From an uncultured Micavibrio sp. (GTDB taxonomy: Bacteria > Pseudomonadota > Alphaproteobacteria > Micavibrionales > UBA1664), in assembly GCA_937896295.1 (NCBI GenBank), contig CALBME010000043.1:1-20055 (forward strand): a stretch of DNA of 20,055 bases, in the 5' to 3' direction. Positions 1 to 5,034 of the stretch are shown piece after piece. The notes under the pieces were generated by a model. That model saw only the letters and a program-made list of their open reading frames with translations. It had not been told where the DNA came from and made no database searches. How positions within the stretch are numbered: position 1 is the first letter of the stretch; each line of letters opens with the position of its first letter. Both the position numbers and the translations under genes were made by a program.

Positions 1-228
1 ATCGACGAGATCATCGCCGGCAAGCACGACGAGATCATCAAGATGTGGGGCGCTCGTGTGCGCCGCCAGATCGATGAAGCCGGCCAGGATCATCGCCGCC
101 TGATCACCAATGGATTTCTTCAGGGCATCGAAAGCGGCCGGGTCAGCGCGAAGCGCATCCCAGTCCTGAACCGTAATGCCGATTTTGGTTTGGTCCGTGG
201 TCAAGAATTCATCACAGGGGTGAGACAT
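1..228 (-). CDS. hypothetical protein, N-terminal part (runs off the left edge)
   Basis: An open minus-strand frame starts at an ATG (226-228) and runs to the edge without a stop, giving the first 76 residues, beginning MSHPCDEFLTTDQTK. The composition (Asp, Ala and Leu rich, alternating charged and hydrophobic residues) looks like a soluble helical protein. I do not recognise a family, and no signal peptide or membrane segment is visible. The opposite strand is also open here, but that frame only continues through clearly noncoding sequence into the regulator downstream, so the minus reading is preferred. No clear ribosome binding site precedes the ATG. The gene diverges from the regulator at 451, with 222 bp between the start codons. 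Reality of the gene is moderately supported; its function is unknown. Confidence 0.5.
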   Translation of the reverse strand, partial: MSHPCDEFLTTDQTKIGITVQDWDALRADPAAFDALKKSIGDQAAMILAGFIDLAAHTSAPHLDDLVVLAGDDLVD

Positions 229-264
229 GGCTTTAACGAATATGCACCACGATCCGCGGCGGAG

Positions 265-290
265 GTGCCGGGGTCAAGCCCTGGGCATGG
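265..290. repeat. degenerate palindromic intergenic repeat
   Basis: The stretch contains GGGGTCAAGCCC flanked by GTGCC on the left and GGGCAT on the right, an imperfect hairpin. It resembles, from memory, the dispersed palindromes of many alphaproteobacterial genomes whose core reads GCCGGGTCAAGCCCGGC. Spurious reading frames across such repeats typically give peptides like PGLDPG, and the antisense frame here does so. Only one copy is present in the window, so membership of a repeat family is inferred. Confidence 0.45.
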
Positions 291-354
291 TTTTGAGGTT
301 ATTAAACAGACGGCCGTCAGGACCCCGCCTATTCCCATATATTTCATATGGTTT

Positions 355-425
355 AAAATTGCAATCTGTTGCAACTTTTTCGTGTACAAACGCCATAAAA
401 GGGATAAAAGTGTCCAAAATTGCAA
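355..425. promoter_or_regulatory. cluster of TTGCAA palindromes upstream of the regulator
   Basis: The self-complementary hexamer TTGCAA occurs at 359-364, 369-374 and 420-425. The first and third lie in the same ten-base string AAAATTGCAA (355-364 and 416-425). The first two are 10 bp apart, one helical turn. The AT-rich stretch between them and the start codon at 451 is the obvious place for the promoter. The layout fits an operator for the XRE-type protein encoded just downstream (autoregulation), but that is inference. No convincing -35/-10 pair could be fixed. Confidence 0.35.
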
Positions 426-450
426 CCGATTACCATTTTTAAGGAATCCC

Positions 451-1158
451 ATGATTACCCCTGCCCAGATCCGATCTGCCCGCGCCCACCTTGATTTGAG
501 CCAGGATGATGTTGCCGCCGGGGCGGGTATCACCAAATACACGCTGTCCAATATCGAGCGCGGGGCCACCGAAGCGTCCAGCAAAAGTCTTGAGATGCTG
601 CAATCCTATTTTGAAAAACGCGGTATCGAATTCACGGTCGATAACGGCGTTAAAATGGCGCGATCTGATGTGCGGTCCTACGAAGGCTCGGCGGGTTTCC
701 GTGAATTCATGGACGATGTCTATAAGACCATGAAGGCCAATCCGGGCACGTTCTGTGTTTCGAATGTCGATGAAAAAAACTGGATCCGGTGGCTGGGCGT
801 TGAAGGGGCCAATGCGTACTGCGAAAAAATGATCGCCATGGCACCGCGCGTGCGCGCGCACTGCCTGATCCGCGAAGGTGATGAAATGACGGTGGCTCCG
901 CACGCGGAATACAGAACATTGCCGTCCGACCTTTTCTACGACAATACCTCATTCTATGTGTATGGCGACCGGCTGGCCCTGATCCGGTTCGAGCCGGAAA
1001 ACGTGATCGTTCGCGTTCTGCACAACAAGTATTTTACCGAGGCGTTCAAACTGATGTTCTATCGTTTCTGGGACAAAATGGCCACGCGCGTGGCGACCGT
1101 CGGGGTTATCCCGGAAACCGTTTCCACCAGAGAGCAAGACGCATTGCAATATGCTTGA
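451..1158 (+). CDS. XRE-family transcriptional regulator with TrmB-like C-terminal sensor region
   Basis: A 235-residue protein. Residues 2-60 form a helix-turn-helix of the XRE/Cro type (LSQDDVAAGAGITKYTLSNI followed by ERG), so it should bind DNA. Residues 80-210 form a second domain. Its end, with YGDRLALIRF at 171-180 followed by a short strand and a helix containing FYRFW, resembles the iYGdkvaii...FellW pattern of the effector part of TrmB-like sugar regulators, so ligand sensing is plausible. The frame is open far upstream, but homology begins at ATG 451, preceded by AAGGA at 441-445 with good spacing; upstream sequence is AT-rich and noncoding. Its stop overlaps the start of the methyltransferase by 8 bp, so the two are probably translationally coupled. 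It may regulate itself through the TTGCAA cluster. Ligand and targets are unknown. Confidence 0.85.
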   Translation: MITPAQIRSARAHLDLSQDDVAAGAGITKYTLSNIERGATEASSKSLEMLQSYFEKRGIEFTVDNGVKMARSDVRSYEGSAGFREFMDDVYKTMKANPGTFCVSNVDEKNWIRWLGVEGANAYCEKMIAMAPRVRAHCLIREGDEMTVAPHAEYRTLPSDLFYDNTSFYVYGDRLALIRFEPENVIVRVLHNKYFTEAFKLMFYRFWDKMATRVATVGVIPETVSTREQDALQYA

Positions 1159-2248
1159 ACTGGTGACTGGCACCCCATTGCGGCTTCAGATGCAGCGCAT
1201 GCTCCTCGACAGTGTGCTGCGCGAGCATTTCGACCGCGAAATCAAGGAAATGGAGCACCCCCATCTGGACGTCGATGCGGATGCGCTGTTCGCCCGCACC
1301 CGCGCGGGACACATGCTGCGTCATGTGTTCAACGACGCCTCCATGCCCTATTTCGAACGCTTTATGCGTGAAAATCCCAATTACCTGGCGCAGGAAGAGA
1401 TTGAGACGATCAATGCCCATCTCGACTACATCAGTGAACTGGGCACGAACCTGCGCGCCCAGACTGCCGATAAGGACAGCGAAGTGGTGGTGGAAGAATG
1501 GGGCACGGGAAACGACCATTCCCAGACTTTCAAAACCATCCCTACCCTGCGTGCCATCAGGCCTGACGGATATGTCGGCGTCGATTTCGCCCCGGCTTCG
1601 GCGGCGGGATCGATGATCAATGTCTGGAACGCCTTTAAAAAGGCAGCCGACCCGGACAGCGCCATCAAGGTTCAGATGCGGATCAAGGATTTCATCCGCG
1701 ACGACCTGCGTATTGAGAGCAAAGGGCCGCGCGCCCTGCTGATTTACGGCAACACCCTTGCCAACCTTGAGGGATTTTCGGATGCCTTGCCCCAGGCTGA
1801 AATGGATGTGGTTCTGACCAAGGCCTACAACCATGTGGGTCGCGGCGGATATGTTCTGATCGGTCTTCAGCACCAGATGCAGGAAGACACATCCTATCAG
1901 GACAAACGCTTTCATGCCTTTCACCAGCATTTTCTGAAAGTCCTTAAAAAAGGGCTGCACAAGGATTCCGGATTCAAACCGGAGGATTTCGAGTTTTTCG
2001 TACGCTGGGAACCCGCCGTGGCCAACCACGTGTTTGGTTATCGCGCCAAGCGCCCCGGCTGGGTCCAGCCCATGCGTTCTGGCGAACGCCGTTATTACAG
2101 TCAGGGCGATGAATTCATTACCTGCAATTCATGGCGTTTTTCGCCAGATTTTTTACGGAAGTCATTCGTGCGCAATGGATTTACTCCTTTACGGACCATG
2201 ACCAAGCCGGGCGGTCAGATGACCATTCATGCCCTGCAGGCGCACTGA
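1151..2248 (+). CDS. EgtD-like (Methyltransf_33 type) SAM-dependent methyltransferase, substrate unknown
   Basis: A 365-residue soluble protein. The order of motifs matches the histidine-specific methyltransferase family to which EgtD (ergothioneine synthesis) belongs: an acidic-Gly SAM loop VVEEWGTGNDHS (113-124), YVGVDFAPAS (141-150) like the YvpvDvS motif, ALLIYGNTLANL (195-206) like the lvlFlGSTIGNF motif, YVLIGLQ (234-240), a helix FHQHFLKVLKKGL (257-269) where the family has FNlNlL, and a C-terminal strand pair ending QMTIHALQA. Divergence is strong, so histidine need not be the substrate; no EgtB-like partner is in the window. ATG 1151 lies inside the last codons of the regulator and has no good ribosome binding site, which suggests translational coupling. 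An AT-rich hairpin follows the stop. The fold call is fairly sure, the substrate is not. Confidence 0.7.
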   Translation: MLELVTGTPLRLQMQRMLLDSVLREHFDREIKEMEHPHLDVDADALFARTRAGHMLRHVFNDASMPYFERFMRENPNYLAQEEIETINAHLDYISELGTNLRAQTADKDSEVVVEEWGTGNDHSQTFKTIPTLRAIRPDGYVGVDFAPASAAGSMINVWNAFKKAADPDSAIKVQMRIKDFIRDDLRIESKGPRALLIYGNTLANLEGFSDALPQAEMDVVLTKAYNHVGRGGYVLIGLQHQMQEDTSYQDKRFHAFHQHFLKVLKKGLHKDSGFKPEDFEFFVRWEPAVANHVFGYRAKRPGWVQPMRSGERRYYSQGDEFITCNSWRFSPDFLRKSFVRNGFTPLRTMTKPGGQMTIHALQAH

Positions 2249-2268
2249 TTTCTTATCCTTAAGAAATC
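2247..2268 (+). terminator. AT-rich hairpin at the end of the methyltransferase gene
   Basis: GATTTCTTA (2247-2255) and TAAGAAATC (2260-2268) form a perfect 9-bp stem with a TCCT loop, starting within the stop codon. No T-run follows, so termination would be weak. It could instead protect the 3' end of the mRNA. Confidence 0.35.
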
Positions 2269-2296
2269 TGAGGGAACCGCAGACATTCCCGGTGCG

Positions 2297-2328
2297 TTGA
2301 AGGGTTATTAAACAAACCCCTTCAAAGG
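2297..2328 (+). promoter_or_regulatory. leader hairpin overlapping the EF-hand gene's ribosome binding site
   Basis: TTGAAGGG (2297-2304) pairs perfectly with CCCTTCAA (2318-2325). The Shine-Dalgarno AAAGG (2324-2328) lies 9 nt before ATG 2338, and its first bases sit in the right arm, so the folded RNA could partly mask the ribosome binding site. Alternatively it is simply an upstream terminator remnant. Confidence 0.35.
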
Positions 2329-2337
2329 TATTTTGTC

Positions 2338-2898
2338 ATGAAAACGAAACTTTTCCTGAGCATCTGCTTTGCATGCATGGCTGTCGGCATTCCGCATGGC
2401 CACACCCAGACCGCTCCTGCCTCGCGCCCTGTTTCCACCACGACTGCCGTGACCGCACCAGCCACGCAGACCACCGTCACAGAGAACGCCGACGGTTCAA
2501 CCACCACCACTACGACCACGTCGTATTATTACGACTACGACAAGAACCATAACGGCATTCTGGACAGCACCGAGTTCTATAACTACGCGTATACTGCGTG
2601 GGACATGAACCGCGACGGCTACCTGTCGCCGGAAGAATGGAAACTGCAAACCGCGCGCTGGTACGGCCCGGCGGCAACCGAATACAAAACCTATACTTAT
2701 TGGGACAAGAACGGTGACGGCCGCATCGATGCGACCGAATTCGACACAACCGTATCCAGCACCAACCTGTATTCGACCTGGGCCACAAGCCCCGCCAAAA
2801 CCATCACCAATGACGCTTATGCGAACGCATCGTTTCGCCTGCGCGACCTGAATGGCGACGGGACGATCACCATGGAAGAATGGCGCAATTCCTTCTAA
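2338..2898 (+). CDS. secreted protein with four EF-hand calcium-binding loops
   Basis: A 186-residue protein. Residues 1 to about 24 are a signal peptide (KTK, hydrophobic core, probable cleavage near HTQTA). A Thr/Ala/Pro-rich linker (24-61) ends in seven consecutive Thr. Four canonical 12-residue EF loops follow: DKNHNGILDSTE (68-79), DMNRDGYLSPEE (89-100), DKNGDGRIDATE (123-134) and DLNGDGTITMEE (170-181). All keep Asp at position 1, Gly at position 6 and Glu at position 12, so calcium binding in the periplasm or outside the cell is likely. The region is rich in Tyr and Trp. No enzymatic domain is present, so it is probably a calcium sensor, buffer or structural protein. AAAGG lies 9 nt before the ATG, and a strong hairpin follows the gene, so it appears to be transcribed alone. 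Confidence 0.88.
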   Translation: MKTKLFLSICFACMAVGIPHGHTQTAPASRPVSTTTAVTAPATQTTVTENADGSTTTTTTTSYYYDYDKNHNGILDSTEFYNYAYTAWDMNRDGYLSPEEWKLQTARWYGPAATEYKTYTYWDKNGDGRIDATEFDTTVSSTNLYSTWATSPAKTITNDAYANASFRLRDLNGDGTITMEEWRNSF

Positions 2899-2931
2899 GC
2901 GCGATCAAAAACTACAGAAAATCCAAGCTTT

Positions 2932-2965
2932 CAAGGACACCCGGTTTGCGGGAGTCCTTGTTATT
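2932..2965 (+). terminator. rho-independent terminator after the EF-hand gene
   Basis: CAAGGAC (2932-2938) pairs with GTCCTTG (2954-2960). After an A/A mismatch, CCCG (2940-2943) pairs with CGGG (2949-2952) around a GTTTG loop. A short TTATT follows. The U-tract is weak but the stem is strong and correctly placed 34 bp after the stop. Confidence 0.65.
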
Positions 2966-3031
2966 GCAGCACAAATTGACGGCACAAGCGGCGACCGTCT
3001 AGTCTTGCCCATCTATCGAGGGGTTTAAGAC

Positions 3032-3925
3032 ATGCAATTACAGGACAAGTTCAGGGAAAAAGCACTGGACCCGGCGCTGCGACTGATTGAAATCACCGGC
3101 GCACATCCTCACCTTCTGCAGCAGCTGGTCGGCAAGGATGACGTGCATGACTTTGGTACGGAAAGCACGGACGCCTTACGCAAATTCCGCGTCGGCGGCG
3201 AACAGTTCAGCAAAACCGTTTACGGTGTCGTCGACGCAGCCCTAAGCCGGGTTTATTCCGCCATTTATGTTTTTAAGACACCCAAGCCCATCACCGGTTT
3301 TGCCGACGTGCCGGGGAATGTCAGCCATATCCTGAATTACCGTGCACGTACGCAGCTGAACGGCGCGCCCAGCGCATTGATTTTTTATTCCATTACCAAT
3401 ATCCGCGGTGCCGATGGCATGCCGCTTCTGCAGGGCGCGGGGACCATGCTGATCAGCGCGCTGCTGAATGAACCGTCCCTGCCCCCGGCCATCAAATCCA
3501 CGCTGTCGCCCCTTCGCACGCTATCGAAAAGCATCGTGCTTGAAGACGGCGAAACCTTAAGCGACGACGACCGTTTCGCGCTGGCATTCGCGCATCTGAT
3601 GCAGGCAACCAACCCCGTACAGCGTTTTCACATGGGCAACGGCGCAGAGATCGGTGACATCAAGCTGCGCGCAACGACCAATCCGCATGCGCCTGATGCG
3701 GTGCAGGGCCTTAAAGTGATGGTCAATTACGACTATTCCATTCCGGCGGAAAAACGCGCTGAAAACCGCGCCCGTTTTGCCGCCATCGCCAAAGGCAACG
3801 CATCGCCCGAAGATCTGGTCAGCCTGTCCGGCAAGCGCGTGCAGGATGAACTTGGCCGCCTGAACGGCCATGTCGAGGCGATGCGCGCCCGCCTGACCGC
3901 GCGGGGCCGGACACTGACGGCATAA
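3032..3925 (+). CDS. short malonyl-CoA decarboxylase-like protein (catalytic half only)
   Basis: A 297-residue protein resembling the C-terminal acyltransferase-fold (GNAT-like) domain of malonyl-CoA decarboxylase. ALIFYSITNIRG (115-126) matches the family's FYSI.N segment, STLSPLRTL (156-164) its TLSPIPGF segment, NPVQRFHMGNGA (194-205) its PVARFHLGNGA segment, and LKVMVNYDY (227-235) its GLMVNYLY segment. From memory of the family, the Ser of LSP and the His of FHxxNGA are the catalytic pair; both are present here (S159, H200). Full enzymes are roughly 400-500 residues with a helical N-terminal domain; here only about 75 residues precede the conserved part and they look unrelated. The reaction could be malonyl-CoA to acetyl-CoA or decarboxylation/acyl transfer on another thioester. 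GAGGGG (3018-3023) precedes ATG 3032. It is a single-gene unit between two terminators. Confidence 0.7.
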   Translation: MQLQDKFREKALDPALRLIEITGAHPHLLQQLVGKDDVHDFGTESTDALRKFRVGGEQFSKTVYGVVDAALSRVYSAIYVFKTPKPITGFADVPGNVSHILNYRARTQLNGAPSALIFYSITNIRGADGMPLLQGAGTMLISALLNEPSLPPAIKSTLSPLRTLSKSIVLEDGETLSDDDRFALAFAHLMQATNPVQRFHMGNGAEIGDIKLRATTNPHAPDAVQGLKVMVNYDYSIPAEKRAENRARFAAIAKGNASPEDLVSLSGKRVQDELGRLNGHVEAMRARLTARGRTLTA

Positions 3926-3941
3926 GCAAAAACAGGATCAA

Positions 3942-3970
3942 AAAAAACCGGGCAAAACGCCCGGTTTTTT
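3942..3970. terminator. strong bidirectional terminator between convergent genes
   Basis: Six A followed by CCGGGC (3942-3953) pairs perfectly with GCCCGG followed by six T (3959-3970), with an AAAAC loop. It has a T-run on both strands, serving the gene ending at 3925 and the minus-strand gene ending at 3996. Confidence 0.92.
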
Positions 3971-3995
3971 ATTTTGTACCAACAGTACAAGGCGA

Positions 3996-4970
3996 TTACG
4001 GGCCCTGCAGATACTTGTCCATGTCGCTCTTGGGCGCTTCCGTTGCCGGGGTAATGGGCGTCGGTGCACCGGTGCTGGCGCCCGGCGCGGGCGTTTCAGC
4101 CGGCGGCGTATCGGTGCTGGGCACGGGCGCGACTGGTGCAGGTGCGACAGGTGCCGTTTCCGTCACTGCAGGCGTCGTTGTCGTGGTCGTAGTGGTTGTT
4201 GTCGTCGTGGCGGCGGGGTCCACAACCGGATCTGCGACAGCAGGTACCACAGGCGCAGCAGCAGCAGCCTCAGCGGCGGCCTTTGCAGCGGCAGCTTCTT
4301 CAGCAGCCCTGCGCTTGGCAGCGGCGGCCTCGGCCTTGGCCTTTTTCTTAGCTTCGATCTTGGCACGTTCGGCGGCCTTCACCTTGCCGGGTTCCAGACC
4401 CATTTTGTCTTCAGGCGATGCGACCGGCTGCATTTTGCTGCTCGCCGTCATGGCGTGGGCCTGACCGGGCGCCGCCACCGCGTTGGATGTTTCCATGATG
4501 GGCTGCATCTTCACATGCGTATTGCCAGCCATGCCGGCCGCCGGGGCCACCGAGTCTTCGATCACACGCGCATTTTCAGCCATTTCGCGGAAGTCGACGG
4601 TAACGGTTTCAGGATATTCATAGACGCCGCCCGTGGCCTGGTCGTATGCCGTGGCGGGCAGAATGGCGTTGGTCACACCGCTGAGGGCATTGGGTTTGCT
4701 GACCGAGGCGGGAATGACAAAAGTCACGCGCTTGCCGTCTGCGCCGGTGCAGTCGGCCTGCAGGTCCTTGGCCGAGCGCGCGATTTTCAGTTCGCCGGGG
4801 AAGCTGCCCTGTTCGTTCACGGTGTCGTTGCTGAAGGTGCAGTTCGCAGCGCTGGCGCCACGCACCTGAACATCAAGGGTCTGCATCGCCCCCGCCGCAT
4901 GCGCGACCGAAGAGCCCATACCAAAACCCGTTACAACAGCTACTCCAAGCAGCAAGCGAGCGACCCGCAT
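3996..4970 (-). CDS. secreted low-complexity protein with TolA-like Ala/Lys stalk and poly-Thr/Pro tail
   Basis: A 324-residue protein. Residues 1-25 are a signal peptide with an AHA-A cleavage site. Residues 26 to about 135 look like a small folded domain with two Cys (C44, C74), likely a disulfide. Residues 197-240 are a charged Ala/Lys/Glu helix like the TolA stalk (AKAEAAAAKRRAAEEAAAAK). Residues 255-266 are twelve consecutive Thr encoded by mixed ACN codons, followed by a Pro/Ala/Thr-rich tail ending DKYLQGP. I do not recognise the N-terminal domain. The layout suggests a periplasmic or envelope-spanning protein that reaches through the cell wall. GGGGA lies 6 nt before ATG 4970. It follows clpB on the same strand after a 64-bp gap with a hairpin, so it is probably a separate unit. 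Confidence 0.75.
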   Translation of the reverse strand: MRVARLLLGVAVVTGFGMGSSVAHAAGAMQTLDVQVRGASAANCTFSNDTVNEQGSFPGELKIARSAKDLQADCTGADGKRVTFVIPASVSKPNALSGVTNAILPATAYDQATGGVYEYPETVTVDFREMAENARVIEDSVAPAAGMAGNTHVKMQPIMETSNAVAAPGQAHAMTASSKMQPVASPEDKMGLEPGKVKAAERAKIEAKKKAKAEAAAAKRRAAEEAAAAKAAAEAAAAAPVVPAVADPVVDPAATTTTTTTTTTTTPAVTETAPVAPAPVAPVPSTDTPPAETPAPGASTGAPTPITPATEAPKSDMDKYLQGP

Positions 4971-5011
4971 CGAACATCCCCATATAAAAATGTGTGAGGA
5001 TGTCAGATTAA

Positions 5012-5031
5012 CGGGGGAACTTGCCCCCCCG
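5012..5031 (-). terminator. GC-rich hairpin after clpB
   Basis: CGGGGG (5012-5017) pairs with CCCCCG (5026-5031), just beyond the clpB stop codon (5035-5037). The following bases on the minus strand (TTAATC) are only a poor U-tract, so it may be a weak terminator or a stabilising 3' hairpin. Confidence 0.5.
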
Positions 5032-5034
5032 CAA

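Noticed and set aside
43..450. Upstream extension of the regulator frame to residue 371
   Set aside because: The extension crosses AT-rich noncoding sequence and a repeat; the family start with a good ribosome binding site is ATG 451.
201..584. Minus-strand frame containing PGLDPGT
   Set aside because: It is the usual spurious translation of a palindromic repeat and runs into the regulator on the opposite strand.
1106..2029. 307-residue minus-strand frame opposite the methyltransferase
   Set aside because: Its peptide has no recognisable motifs; the plus strand carries family motifs and good context.
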